DNA of 64,000 bases, taken from Thalassotalea_H castellviae. GTDB taxonomy: Bacteria; Pseudomonadota; Gammaproteobacteria; Enterobacterales; Alteromonadaceae. The translations under genes and the position numbers were made by a program. This document shows positions 17,120 through 26,709 of this stretch, one piece after another. Position 1 is the stretch's first letter. Each line of letters begins with the position of its first letter. The notes under the pieces are model-generated. The model was not told the DNA's origin. It did no database searches and worked only from the letters and a program-made list of their open reading frames with translations. The stretch is from NCBI RefSeq assembly GCF_031846185.1, contig NZ_JAVRIF010000013.1, positions 6,568-70,567 on the forward strand, given 5' to 3'.

Positions 17120-18076
17120 ATGACTGAAAGTAATAAACCCCAAGTCAGATTTATCACTGTTGACAGTGAAGATGCTGGCCAAAGAATCGACAATTTTCTC
17201 TTAAAAACGCTTAAAGGTGTGCCGAAAAGCATGATCTATAAACTTTTGCGTAAAGGGGAGATCCGTGTCAATAAAAAACGTTGTAAACCGGAATACAAGT
17301 TGGTGAATGAAGATATTCTTCGTATTGCGCCTATTCGGGTTTCTGAAAATACTAACACTGTTTCTACGCAGTTGAATGTGGTTGCTAACTTAGAAAAACA
17401 AATATTATTTGAAGATGACAGACTAATAGTTATCAATAAACCTTCGGGTATGGCTGTTCACGGTGGTAGTGGACTTAGTTTTGGTCTAATTGAAGCTTTA
17501 AGGGCATTAAGACCAGAAGCGAGAATGTTAGAATTGGTACATCGCCTCGATCGAGATACTTCTGGTTGTTTAGTTGTGGCAAAAAAACGTTCAGCGTTAC
17601 GAAATCTTCATGAGCAATTAAGGAATAAAAAGGTTCAGAAGTTCTATCATGCGTTAGTGAAAGGCCGTTGGTCGGCTAAATTAACTAAAGTGACTGAATC
17701 TTTAAAGAAAAACGATTTAAAATCAGGTGAGCGGGTGGTTATTGTTGATAACATCAATGGTAAAGAATCTGAAACGCGCTATAAAGTATTACAACATTTT
17801 CAAGGTGCTACTTTAGTGAGAGCGTTTCCGGTCACCGGTCGTACCCATCAAATTCGTGTTCACTGCCAATGTAAAGGACATCCGATAGCGAGTGACGCTA
17901 AATATGGTCATCCTGATTTTGATGCGGATATGAAAGCAAAAGGCTTAAAACGTTTGTTTCTTCATGCAGCAAGTATTGAGTTTACTCATCCATTGACTGA
18001 GCAACGCTTGAAAATTGAAGCACCACTAGAACCTTCTTTAGAAAAATTATTAAAACAATTAAAGCAAGAGCAATAG
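17120..18076 (+). CDS. rluC: 23S rRNA pseudouridine(955/2504/2580) synthase
   Basis: RluC isomerises three uridines of 23S rRNA. The frame extends up to 16943, but that part is not family-like. The ATG at 17120 gives 318 residues, the usual RluC length. An S4 RNA-binding domain lies at residues about 15-75 (GQRIDNFLLKTLKGVPKSMIY, KGEIRVNKKR). The catalytic motif HRLDRDTSG holds the Asp nucleophile, and GRTHQIRVH follows. The HAD gene starts 12 bp downstream, so the two are probably cotranscribed. Confidence 0.95.
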   Translation: MTESNKPQVRFITVDSEDAGQRIDNFLLKTLKGVPKSMIYKLLRKGEIRVNKKRCKPEYKLVNEDILRIAPIRVSENTNTVSTQLNVVANLEKQILFEDDRLIVINKPSGMAVHGGSGLSFGLIEALRALRPEARMLELVHRLDRDTSGCLVVAKKRSALRNLHEQLRNKKVQKFYHALVKGRWSAKLTKVTESLKKNDLKSGERVVIVDNINGKESETRYKVLQHFQGATLVRAFPVTGRTHQIRVHCQCKGHPIASDAKYGHPDFDADMKAKGLKRLFLHAASIEFTHPLTEQRLKIEAPLEPSLEKLLKQLKQEQ

Positions 18077-18088
18077 GTTTTAAGTTCG

Positions 18089-18742
18089 ATGCATCATTAT
18101 AAAGTTATTATATTTGATTGGGACGGTACGGTAATGGACTCCGTTGAACGTATTGTTTCTTCCATGCTTTCCGCGGCAAAAGACGTGGCGTTAACTGTCC
18201 CAACGGTAGATCAAATTAAACAAATTATCGGTTTAAGCATACCTGAAGCCACGAAACAATTATTTCCACAAAGTACTCCAGAACAAGCTGAAGCTTTGCG
18301 ATTAAGTTATAAAAAGCATTATGTTGAAATAGATAAAACGCCTACACCGTTATTTTCCCATGCAGAGCAGTTATTTACAGACTTATTAGCTCAAGGGAAA
18401 TATCTTGCTGTTGCGACAGGTAAAGGGAGAGATGGTTTAGAAAGAGTTTTTGAACTATCTAATACAAAGCATTATTTTCATACTTCTAGGTGTGCAAAAG
18501 AGTGTAAATCAAAACCCGATCCGGATATGCTCAATCAAATTCTAACCGAATTAAACATTGATGCTAGTGAAGCTGTAATGATCGGTGATACTACACATGA
18601 TATGTTGATGGCGAAAAATGCCAATGTCGATCGAATTGGCGTAACCTTTGGTGTTCATGATCATCAGGCGTTAAGTGAATATCAACCTAAGGCAATTGTT
18701 GACTCTTTATTAGCACTATCAAATTTGCTAGTTAAATCATAA
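18089..18742 (+). CDS. HAD superfamily phosphatase (phosphoglycolate-phosphatase-like)
   Basis: This 217-residue protein has all four HAD motifs: FDWDGTVMDS (Asp nucleophile and acid/base), VATGKGR (motif II), KPDPDM (Lys) and MIGDTTHDMLMA (metal Asp). A helical cap between motifs I and II places it in subclass IA, near Gph and similar housekeeping phosphatases. The substrate cannot be read from sequence. It follows rluC by 12 bp and ends before a strong terminator, so the two form a short operon. Confidence 0.85.
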   Translation: MHHYKVIIFDWDGTVMDSVERIVSSMLSAAKDVALTVPTVDQIKQIIGLSIPEATKQLFPQSTPEQAEALRLSYKKHYVEIDKTPTPLFSHAEQLFTDLLAQGKYLAVATGKGRDGLERVFELSNTKHYFHTSRCAKECKSKPDPDMLNQILTELNIDASEAVMIGDTTHDMLMAKNANVDRIGVTFGVHDHQALSEYQPKAIVDSLLALSNLLVKS

Positions 18743-18763
18743 ATTAACTGATTTTTGATGAAG

Positions 18764-18788
18764 AAAAGGCACGCGATGACGTGCCTTT
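18764..18788. terminator. Bidirectional terminator between the HAD gene and mltD
   Basis: AAAAGGCACG and its perfect complement flank a 6-base loop, followed by a T-run on the plus strand and preceded by A-rich sequence. It serves the convergent rluC-HAD and mltD transcripts. Confidence 0.92.
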
Positions 18789-18813
18789 TTTGTCATTGCT
18801 AATCTATCTGATC

Positions 18814-20466
18814 TTATATCGCATTGGTTACATCAACGGATAATTTTAGCATTTGGCCCGGCTGTAGATATTTTTTGCGATTTAATTGGTTCCAACGTTC
18901 AATATCTTTAATTGAGACTTTAAATTTGTCTGCAATTCTTGCAAAAGAGTCACCACGTCGAACTTTATAGGTAATGTTTCGCATGATTGCTTGTTCATTA
19001 GGAGATACTTGTGTATTTGATAAAGTGTTACTCGTTACTTTCGCCTTTTTCCAAATAACAAGTTTTTGGCCAAGCCTTAAAGTATCTCTTGGTGCCATTC
19101 CATTCCATTTTGCTAATTCACGGTAATTTACGCCATAGCTTCGACTAATATCCCAAAAGTTATCACCGGAAACAACAGTATGAATGATTTTTTCACTGCC
19201 TCGTGGGGTATTTTGTTTTTTCGCAAGTCGTTGATCTTGACTTAATATGTAAGCATTTAATGATTTTGCTGCAACAGGAATTAATAAATGTTTACCAGCA
19301 CGAATATTATTGCCCTTAAGGTTATTTACTTGTTTAATCACTCCAATATCGGTATTAAATTTTTGCGCGATTTTTCCTAAACTATCACCATTTTTAATAC
19401 GATAACGTTGCCAAGCTAAGCGATCTTTTTTACTAAGCGTTTTTAACCCCGCTTTAAATTTTTCTACTTTATGATTAGGGATGACTAAATAATGTGGACC
19501 TTTTGGATCGGTAGCCCATCGATTATAACCAGGATTTAAATGTTGTAATTCTTTCAACGACAGTTCAGCAAGTTCAGCTGCTTTCGCTAAGTCAATTTGT
19601 GAGCCAATATTAACGGGTGTGATCACACTTTTATTTTCGATTTCAAAAAGTTTAATGTTGAAATCTGCTGGACGCTTTACTAAATCTGCTAACGCTAGCA
19701 ATTTTGGTACGTATGCCCTTGTTTCTTTTGGTAAATCGAGTGACCAAAAATCAGTTGGCATATTACGGCGAGCATTATTTTTCACGGCTCGTCTCACTCG
19801 TCCTTCACCAGAATTATAAGCGGCGAGTGCTAATAACCAATCACCGTCAAAAAACTTATGTAAGTATTGCAGGTACTTGATGGCCCCTTTGGTTGATGCA
19901 ATAACATCACGTCGACCGTCATACCACCAGTTTTGCTTCATGCCAAAACGAGTACCTGTACCTGGAACAAATTGCCACATTCCTGAAGCTCGTCCATGTG
20001 AATATGCAAAGGGATCAAATGCACTTTCTACGATAGGTAATAATGCCATTTCAAGGGGCATATTGGCTGCTTCAAGTTCTTCAACAATAAAGTGCATGTA
20101 AGGTTTTGCACGTTTTGCTACTCGATCTAAATAATTTTGGTTTTTCGCGTACCAATTTCTTTGCACAACAACACGACGGTTTTGTTCAACAGGGAAAGTG
20201 AGTTGCTCTCTAATGCGCTGCCAAATATCGTCACTGGTATTGATATCGTCGGTTAAAGAAATCTCAACATCATTGACGGGGTGTATAACATCTGCTGTTT
20301 CATCGGCAAGTAAGGCATGACTGATATCTACAGGAGTTGCGATATTATCGAAAATTTCAATAGAGTTAGCAGAACGGTTAGTCGTTTGTTGTTCATCATT
20401 GTAAGTTGTTGATTGGCAACCCACTAAAGTAAATGCGGCGGAAAGTGTAAAAGATATATATTTCAT
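18814..20466 (-). CDS. mltD: Membrane-bound lytic murein transglycosylase D
   Basis: MltD cleaves peptidoglycan glycan strands to give 1,6-anhydro-muropeptides. The 550-residue protein is a lipoprotein (signal ending LVGC, lipidated Cys17). The family 1 SLT domain (about 115-260) contains the catalytic Glu in LLPIVESAFDPFA and the motif GRASGMWQFVPGTG. Three LysM repeats near residues 352-395, 425-470 and 495-543 bind peptidoglycan (each begins YRIKNGDSL, HTVVSGDNF or YKVRRGDSF). It lies next to gloB, as in E. coli, with its own start 111 bp past the gloB stop. Confidence 0.95.
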   Translation of the reverse strand: MKYISFTLSAAFTLVGCQSTTYNDEQQTTNRSANSIEIFDNIATPVDISHALLADETADVIHPVNDVEISLTDDINTSDDIWQRIREQLTFPVEQNRRVVVQRNWYAKNQNYLDRVAKRAKPYMHFIVEELEAANMPLEMALLPIVESAFDPFAYSHGRASGMWQFVPGTGTRFGMKQNWWYDGRRDVIASTKGAIKYLQYLHKFFDGDWLLALAAYNSGEGRVRRAVKNNARRNMPTDFWSLDLPKETRAYVPKLLALADLVKRPADFNIKLFEIENKSVITPVNIGSQIDLAKAAELAELSLKELQHLNPGYNRWATDPKGPHYLVIPNHKVEKFKAGLKTLSKKDRLAWQRYRIKNGDSLGKIAQKFNTDIGVIKQVNNLKGNNIRAGKHLLIPVAAKSLNAYILSQDQRLAKKQNTPRGSEKIIHTVVSGDNFWDISRSYGVNYRELAKWNGMAPRDTLRLGQKLVIWKKAKVTSNTLSNTQVSPNEQAIMRNITYKVRRGDSFARIADKFKVSIKDIERWNQLNRKKYLQPGQMLKLSVDVTNAI

Positions 20467-20577
20467 AAAAATTTAGTTATTTTTTCTTGATGTTTAGTGT
20501 CACTTATTTGGCGATGAGGATCAACAAGGTAAAGCAATTATATGTAACGATTAAGGTGTTAAATACTTTACCATTAT

Positions 20578-21387
20578 TTAAAAGTTATCTTTCCAACCAC
20601 GTAAGTTAGTGAATGTTTCTAGTGTTGAGTGCATTGTCCTCTCAAAATATTCTTCAACGCTTTCTCGTATTTTTTCATCATGACAGCGTAAAAAAGGGTT
20701 AATTTGTTTTTCCCGTAAAATTGATGAGGGTAAGGTTATTTTGTCTTCGGCTCTAAGTGCTTGTACTTGGTTATAATAATGAATTAATTCGATATTTGTT
20801 GGATCTACCGTTAAAGCAAAAGTCAGATTGGCTAACGTGTATTCGTGAGTGCAATAAACGCGAGTTCGTTCGGGGAGTTCTGATAAACGATTTAATGAAG
20901 TGTGCATTTGTTGTGGTGTCCCTTCAAAAATTCGTCCACAACCACCAGAGAATAGGGTGTCACCACAAAATAAAATATCATCTGCATAATACGCAATATG
21001 GCCTAAGGTGTGACCAGGCAAATCAATCACGTTAAATATTAAATCAATATTTGGCAATTCAACGGTATCTCCTTGTTGCAATTTTTGCGTCGCAAATGGG
21101 ATATTTTCTTGTAATGGGGTATAAATTGCTAACGGCCACTGTTTATTTTGGCAATATTGATGAAGTTCTTCAATGCCGCCTATATGATCTGCATGATGAT
21201 GGGTAATTAAAATTGCGGTGAGTGTTTTGTTATGTTTTTCTATATATTCGATACAAACTTTGGCATCACCGGGATCAACTAACACCAAATGTTCACTACT
21301 CTTTGAAGTAATAGTCCAAATATAATTATCTTTGAATGCTTTTATTGGTGAAATAATATGTTTAGCTTTAGGTAATTGATTATTCAT
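20578..21387 (-). CDS. gloB: Hydroxyacylglutathione hydrolase (glyoxalase II)
   Basis: GloB hydrolyses S-lactoylglutathione to lactate and glutathione, completing methylglyoxal detoxification. The 269-residue metallo-beta-lactamase-fold protein has the binuclear metal motif THHHADHIGG, then LPGHTLGH, the second-shell FCGDTLFSGGCGR and CTHEYTLANL. Length and motifs are standard. A ribosome-binding-like GGGGGCTG lies before the ATG. It is divergent from the methyltransferase gene, as gloB is from yafS in enterics. Confidence 0.95.
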   Translation of the reverse strand: MNNQLPKAKHIISPIKAFKDNYIWTITSKSSEHLVLVDPGDAKVCIEYIEKHNKTLTAILITHHHADHIGGIEELHQYCQNKQWPLAIYTPLQENIPFATQKLQQGDTVELPNIDLIFNVIDLPGHTLGHIAYYADDILFCGDTLFSGGCGRIFEGTPQQMHTSLNRLSELPERTRVYCTHEYTLANLTFALTVDPTNIELIHYYNQVQALRAEDKITLPSSILREKQINPFLRCHDEKIRESVEEYFERTMHSTLETFTNLRGWKDNF

Positions 21388-21519
21388 AACAGCCCCCTTA
21401 CAACTTTATGGTTATTATACTGTCAGTACTTTAATTGTAACGATTTTATTTACCGTTAATAATTGTGCTCATTATTCAATAGTTTTATAGTTAACTGATA
21501 CTTATTGATTGAATAAAAC

Positions 21520-22290
21520 ATGAAACCAGCGCTAGCTTTTAGACAACCTCATTCACCGGCATCTTGGTCTGAATTACCGAACGGGGATTTAATTTTAGCT
21601 GAAATTAATCAGCTTTTAGCGCCATGGTGGCCGAAATTTTTTGGTTATCACTTATTAAAATTAGGCGCCTTGAGTAGCTTCGTTGATAGTCAAACGTGTC
21701 CTATCAAACACCATGTTGCTTTATTAGAACATCAAAAAACCGTTAACGATAATAATGTTGCCGTTTTTGCAGAGATAGATGATCTGCCATTTTTAGAACA
21801 TAGTGTGGATGTTTGTTTATTAAGCCATGCGTTAGAATTTTCCTTAGATCCTCATCATGTTATTCGAGAAGCTAACCGTGCTTTAATACCCAACGGCTAT
21901 TTGGTCATTTCCGGATATAATCCATTTAGTTTAGCGGGACTTAATAGCTTTATTCCCTTTAGACGGCAACATTCTCCGTGGAGCGAACGTTTTTTTTCGG
22001 CTATGCGAGTTAAAGATTGGTTACATTTAATGGGTTATGAAATTTTAATGGATGAAAAATGTTTACATTCAACCTTAGCTAATAATATTAGCCAAGGGTT
22101 TATTTCAAGGCATTGGCGAAAATTCGCTCAACGATTTTTTCCCAATTTTGGCTCTGTTTATGTGATCGTTGCAAAAAAACGAGTGTTACCATTAACGCCT
22201 ATTAAACCTAAATGGAAATTACGTACCCAACTCAATCCGGTGAATGTTTCAACATTAAATTCGTCCCGGCAGCAAAAAAAGTGTAAATAA
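21520..22290 (+). CDS. Class I SAM-dependent methyltransferase (YafS-like)
   Basis: This 256-residue protein resembles the methyltransferase beside gloB in many gammaproteobacteria. The central part has EIDDLPFLEHSVDVCLLSHALEF, the motif II/III region of methyltransferase 11-type enzymes, followed by PNGYLVISGYNPFS. The glycine-rich SAM motif is degenerate. Substrate unknown. In enterics rnhA and dnaQ lie beyond this gene; here a NIF3 family gene follows instead. Confidence 0.75.
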   Translation: MKPALAFRQPHSPASWSELPNGDLILAEINQLLAPWWPKFFGYHLLKLGALSSFVDSQTCPIKHHVALLEHQKTVNDNNVAVFAEIDDLPFLEHSVDVCLLSHALEFSLDPHHVIREANRALIPNGYLVISGYNPFSLAGLNSFIPFRRQHSPWSERFFSAMRVKDWLHLMGYEILMDEKCLHSTLANNISQGFISRHWRKFAQRFFPNFGSVYVIVAKKRVLPLTPIKPKWKLRTQLNPVNVSTLNSSRQQKKCK

Positions 22291-22354
22291 GATGCTTTTA
22301 TTGATGCAAATTAGCTAACATTGTCACCATGAAATTTTTATAAAGTGCCTACCA

Positions 22355-23113
22355 ATGACAAGAAACGAATTTGAACGTTATTTAAATAACTTATTAAAGC
22401 CAGAACAAATCAAAGACTTTTGCCCAAACGGTTTACAAGTACAGGGTAGTGAAACCATTAATAAAGTTATTACCGGTGTCACGGCCACGCAAGCGTTGAT
22501 TGTTCGCGCCATTGAAGAGAATGCCGATGCAATTGTTGTCCATCATGGCTACTTTTGGAAAAATGAGTCGTATGTGATCCGGGGTATGAAGCATCAAAGA
22601 ATCAAAGCATTATTAACACATGATATTAATCTTTTTGCCTACCATCTGCCGTTAGATATTCATCCTGTACTAGGGAATAACGCACAACTTGCAAAATTAT
22701 TAGCAATAAACACCACTGGCCCTCTTGAACTTGGCAATCCACTAAGTGTTGCAGTGCAGGGGGAATTTTCACAAGCGATTTCAGCCTTAAATTTAACCGA
22801 GCGTATTAATATGCAATTAGGCAGAGAGTGTTTGCATATTGCTCCGCCATCGAATAAACCCATAAAAACTATTGCTTGGTGCAGTGGTGGTGGCCAAAAC
22901 TATATCGAACTTGCCGCTGAGCAAGGAATAGATGCCTTTTTATCCGGAGAAGTCTCTGAACAAACCACGCATGTAGCGCGCGAAATGGATATCCATTTCT
23001 TTGCTGCAGGCCATCATGCCACTGAACGATATGGTGCAAAGGCTTTAGGAGATTACTTACAAAAAGAATTATCGCTAGACGTGCAGTTTATTGATATTGA
23101 TAATCCTGTATAA
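22355..23113 (+). CDS. NIF3/YbgI family dinuclear-metal protein
   Basis: This 252-residue protein has the NIF3 signature: CPNGLQVQG near the start, the metal-binding VVHHGYFWK, HLPLDIHPVLGNN, and the C-terminal FAAGHHATERYG. Family members are toroidal hexamers with a di-metal centre, annotated as GTP cyclohydrolase I type 2-like proteins, though that activity is not secure. E. coli YbgI is 247 residues. It sits 64 bp after the methyltransferase gene and may be cotranscribed. Confidence 0.88.
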   Translation: MTRNEFERYLNNLLKPEQIKDFCPNGLQVQGSETINKVITGVTATQALIVRAIEENADAIVVHHGYFWKNESYVIRGMKHQRIKALLTHDINLFAYHLPLDIHPVLGNNAQLAKLLAINTTGPLELGNPLSVAVQGEFSQAISALNLTERINMQLGRECLHIAPPSNKPIKTIAWCSGGGQNYIELAAEQGIDAFLSGEVSEQTTHVAREMDIHFFAAGHHATERYGAKALGDYLQKELSLDVQFIDIDNPV

Positions 23114-23173
23114 ATGTGACGTTAACTAAGTTGATGATTAAACTTCATGCTTGTTTTCTATGAAATAAAAAAT

Positions 23174-23935
23174 TTAATCATCAGATTTTAACCATTGCAC
23201 AAATAGTCCGACACTTTCATACCATGCATTTGTTGACTGGGTTAAATTATGGCTTTTCGGTAAATAGTAAGACCAATTTTTTTCACTATCGATATTTTTA
23301 ACCCATTGACTGGCGGGCGCAGGTGTTACTGCAACGCCTTGTTGTTTAAAATAATTCAAGGCTCGCAGCATATGATCAGCATTTGTCACTAAGACAACAT
23401 GTTTTCCTTTCACCCTTGGCGCGATTAATTCAGCTTCTTCCTCAGTATCTTTTGGAAAGCTTTCAACAATAATTTTTCTCTCTGGTACCCCAAGTAACAT
23501 GGCCGCTTGCTTAACATTTACTGCATTTGATTTATTATTGTCAAAAGCAGCGCCTGAGGTTATTAATTGAGCTTCAGGGTGCAATTTTAAAATTCGTAAT
23601 GCTTCGACTAAACGTTGCAATGAACAAGGAAATAATTGCGAGGTAGCGGGGAGCTCAGGATTAGTGGTGTTACCACAGCCCAAAATAACAATGTAATCGA
23701 CAGGTTTATCACTGTATTGATAACTTTTAAAATTGTTTTCTATAGGGTGCATCACCCGATCAGAAACATAGCCCGTAGATAATAATATCAATAAGCAGCT
23801 GGCGCTTAATAAACATTTAAAACTCAGTGACGGTTTTTTATAAAACAAAATCAAAGCTAGTATTAATAATAATGATATTAGGCTTAAGGGCATGATCAAA
23901 AAACTTATGATCTTTTTCAGTAAAAACAAATCCAT
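23174..23935 (-). CDS. ElyC/YdcF-like DUF218 membrane protein
   Basis: This 253-residue protein has two N-terminal membrane helices (about 10-30 and 36-54). A DUF218 domain follows, beginning VDYIVILGCGNTTNPELPAT. Further motifs are LITSGAAFDNN, ESFPKDTEEEAELI and VTNADHMLRAL. E. coli ElyC (259 residues) has the same plan and supports envelope biogenesis and undecaprenyl-phosphate metabolism. The layout favours ElyC over the shorter YdcF. It converges on the NIF3 gene. Confidence 0.8.
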   Translation of the reverse strand: MDLFLLKKIISFLIMPLSLISLLLILALILFYKKPSLSFKCLLSASCLLILLSTGYVSDRVMHPIENNFKSYQYSDKPVDYIVILGCGNTTNPELPATSQLFPCSLQRLVEALRILKLHPEAQLITSGAAFDNNKSNAVNVKQAAMLLGVPERKIIVESFPKDTEEEAELIAPRVKGKHVVLVTNADHMLRALNYFKQQGVAVTPAPASQWVKNIDSEKNWSYYLPKSHNLTQSTNAWYESVGLFVQWLKSDD

Positions 23936-24189
23936 TTTTATTCAGTAAATAAATTGCAAAAAATAATGGTATCAAGCTTTTTGTATAAATTCAGTAGGTC
24001 AATTAATTTTCAAGATATTTTTTATCGATTTTTTTATCTTACGAATATAAATTAGGCAATTAAGTTATTGATTAATCGTATCAGATGGGGTTTAATTGCA
24101 CCGCTGTTAAATTAGACTAAATACTCAAATATTGAATAGCTTTGAAAAGTATTCACTCAATTAAAGGTATTTAAATTTGATTTAACACT

Positions 24190-24378
24190 CCAGAAGAGGA
24201 GCAATAGCTAGGTAGATAACACGAGGAAACCACATTCCTATGACTGTTATTGAGGGAGACTATTGCCGAGGGTATACAGAAACGTGGGGTCTGTTGCTCG
24301 GTCACTAAGGTTGAATCCTTAGGATTGTCACCTCTGTTTGGCAATATTGCCAAGTAGAATAGGGTGGAGAGCTTCTGG
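24190..24378 (+). ncRNA. Lysine riboswitch (L box) upstream of lysC
   Basis: The closing stem P1 is exact: CCAGAAG at 24190-24196 pairs with CTTCTGG at 24372-24378. Inside are the expected conserved blocks: AGAGGAGC after P1, GAGGGAGACTATTGCCGAGG, GGTTGAATCCTTAGGATTGTCACC and the GGTGGAG just before the 3' P1 strand. The match to the enterobacterial lysC riboswitch is strong. It lies 105 bases before lysC, whose site AGGGAG is at 24470-24475. Lysine binding should reduce expression; I cannot tell whether through translation or transcription. Confidence 0.95.
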
Positions 24379-24483
24379 CTGAAAAGTTAAGCTTTGTACT
24401 TTTAATACATCTCTTCATTCAGTCATGCTCTTCCTTGATGTAAATTTAGCTAAATTGATTTAGCAAAATAGGGAGACCTTATC

Positions 24484-25854
24484 ATGTCAGTCATTTCTAA
24501 CAATGATGATAATCTGATCACCGTATCAAAGTTTGGTGGCACTAGTGTTGCTGATCATCAAGCCATGCTTCGTTGTGCGCATATTATAAAAAATGATCCG
24601 ACAAACCGTGTTGTGGTTGTTTCAGCTAGCTCAGGCGTCACTAACTATCTTGTACGATTGAGTCAAGCCAATGTTTCAGTAGATGAGCAAAAGCAATTAA
24701 TTGATAATATAAAAGAAATTCAATTTAAAATTCTTCAAGAACTAAAAGATAGTAAAGCGTTAGAAACGAAAATATTAACGCTTATTGATGAACTAACCGC
24801 GTACGCTCAAGCTCAATCGCTTAACCATAGTGCACGCATTGCAGACGCCATTTTATCTTTTGGTGAGCAAATGAGTTCAGTAATTTTTGCGCAAGTTTTA
24901 CAATCTATTGGTGTTAATGGACATGCGTTTGATGTTCGCCAAATTATGAAAACTAATAGTTTATATGGTCAAGCGGTTGTTGATATTGAACAATTGGCAG
25001 ACTGTGCTGAAAAAATTCTAAAGAAAAAATTAACGGATCAGGTGATCGTCACGCAAGGTTTTATCGGACAAAACGAAGCTGGTTATACAACCACGCTAGG
25101 TCGTGGTGGCTCAGATTATAGTGCTGCGTTAATTGCTGAAGCTCTCAATGCTTCAAGTTTAGCGATTTGGACTGATGTGGTTGGAATCTTTACAACAGAC
25201 CCGCGAATTACCGATCAAGCACGTGCGATCAAAGAAATTAGTTTTGGTGAAGCTGCTGAAATGGCTACTTTTGGGGCGAAAATTTTACATCCTGCCACTT
25301 TAATTCCGGCCATGCGTAAAAATATCCCTGTGTTTGTTGGCTCCAGTAAAGAGCCAGAAAAAGGTGGAACTCGTATTCAGAAAACAGTGGAATCAAAACC
25401 CACTTATCGTTCTATATCATTGCGTAAAGAACAAACTTTGGTGACGGTAAAAAGTCCTGCAATGCTCCATGCTAGTGGTTTTCTTGCCAAAGTTTTTGCG
25501 GTACTTGCTAAGCATGAATTAAGTGTCGACTTGATCACAACCTCAGAAATTAGTGTGGCGATGACATTTGATAACCCAACGGGCTCAACACAAGCGTTAT
25601 TAAATTCTACTGTTGTTGACGAATTAGAACAACTTTGTGAAGTGTCTGTTGAAAATGGCTTGTCGTTAGTTGCTGTTGTCGGTAATAGTATTCATAAAAC
25701 AAACGGGGTTGGTACGAGTATTTTTGATGCGTTATCGGGTATTAATGTTCGAATGATTTGCCAAGGTGCCAGTGAACATAATTTATGTTTCTTGGTGAAT
25801 GAAGCGCAAGCGAATGAAACTGTGGAAAAACTGCATAACACTTTGTTTGCGTAA
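24484..25854 (+). CDS. lysC: Lysine-sensitive aspartate kinase III
   Basis: LysC phosphorylates aspartate, the first step toward lysine, threonine, methionine and diaminopimelate. The 456-residue monofunctional protein starts VSKFGGTSVADHQAM, has the GRGGSDYSAALIAEAL substrate loop, and ends with ACT domains (TLVTVKSPAMLHASGFLAKV; SLVAVVGNSIHKTNGV). No homoserine dehydrogenase domain is present. The riboswitch upstream confirms the lysine-specific isozyme. AGGGAG lies eight bases before the ATG. Confidence 0.97.
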   Translation: MSVISNNDDNLITVSKFGGTSVADHQAMLRCAHIIKNDPTNRVVVVSASSGVTNYLVRLSQANVSVDEQKQLIDNIKEIQFKILQELKDSKALETKILTLIDELTAYAQAQSLNHSARIADAILSFGEQMSSVIFAQVLQSIGVNGHAFDVRQIMKTNSLYGQAVVDIEQLADCAEKILKKKLTDQVIVTQGFIGQNEAGYTTTLGRGGSDYSAALIAEALNASSLAIWTDVVGIFTTDPRITDQARAIKEISFGEAAEMATFGAKILHPATLIPAMRKNIPVFVGSSKEPEKGGTRIQKTVESKPTYRSISLRKEQTLVTVKSPAMLHASGFLAKVFAVLAKHELSVDLITTSEISVAMTFDNPTGSTQALLNSTVVDELEQLCEVSVENGLSLVAVVGNSIHKTNGVGTSIFDALSGINVRMICQGASEHNLCFLVNEAQANETVEKLHNTLFA

Positions 25855-25892
25855 TTCGTTTAAGCGGGTTAGGCTAATTTAGTTAGTTTCTG

Positions 25893-25924
25893 ATAAAAGG
25901 TGTTGATATTACAACACCTTTTAT
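25893..25924. terminator. Bidirectional terminator between lysC and queC
   Basis: A 13-bp perfect inverted repeat (ATAAAAGGTGTTG and complement) with a 6-base loop ATATTA lies between the convergent lysC and queC genes, with T-rich sequence after it. Confidence 0.92.
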
Positions 25925-25939
25925 ATTTTTTATGGCAAT

Positions 25940-26623
25940 TTAACTTTCATACGCTAGTGGATCTTCAACGTTGTTATCGTGAAAAGCTTCTAGCCTTTCT
26001 TGGCAAGCACCGCATTTACCACAAGCTTTTTCACGGCCATTGTAGCATGTCCATGTTTGGCTATAATCTAATGCCATTTTTAATCCATCCGTTAAAATAT
26101 CAGATTTTGTAACGGTTAAATACGGACTGAAAATTTCCACAGCCTCATAATTAGCAATTTGACAAACATCATTCATTTTTTCGACGAATTCAGGACGACA
26201 ATCTGGATAGATTGCATGATCACCAGAATGCGCTCCGTAATAAACTTGTGCTGCACCAACAGAGACAGCATAACCAACAGCTAATGAAAGTAAAATCATG
26301 TTTCGATTAGGAACAACCGTTGATTTCATCGTTTCAGCTTCGTAATGACCTTCTGGAATATCAATTTCATCGGTTAAAGAAGAACCAGCTAATAACTGAT
26401 TAATCGTCGTAATATCAATGACTTTATGTGGAATATTTAACTTTTCACACACGTCACTCGCACATTGCAATTCTTTAACGTGTCGTTGTCCATAATCAAA
26501 CGATAATGCATACACCTCTTTATCGTCTTTTATCGCACGATTAAGCACGGTGAATGAATCCATGCCCCCAGAATAAATAACAATGACTTTTTTATTAATA
26601 TTACGATTGATTTTGCTGCTCAT
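25940..26623 (-). CDS. queC: 7-cyano-7-deazaguanine synthase
   Basis: QueC uses ATP and ammonia to turn 7-carboxy-7-deazaguanine into preQ0, a queuosine precursor. The 227-residue protein has the PP-loop VIYSGGMDSFTVL at the N-terminus and the zinc-binding cluster CYNGREKACGKCGACQERL at the C-terminus. It is divergent from queE, which makes its substrate, with 86 bp between the starts, so shared regulation is likely. Confidence 0.96.
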   Translation of the reverse strand: MSSKINRNINKKVIVIYSGGMDSFTVLNRAIKDDKEVYALSFDYGQRHVKELQCASDVCEKLNIPHKVIDITTINQLLAGSSLTDEIDIPEGHYEAETMKSTVVPNRNMILLSLAVGYAVSVGAAQVYYGAHSGDHAIYPDCRPEFVEKMNDVCQIANYEAVEIFSPYLTVTKSDILTDGLKMALDYSQTWTCYNGREKACGKCGACQERLEAFHDNNVEDPLAYES

Positions 26624-26709
26624 GTTTGGACTCTCTGGGGTATAATAGAAAACTTGCGCATTTTACTTGAAATTTCTTCGGCAATAAATAGGCAATAAAG
26701 AACGCTATT

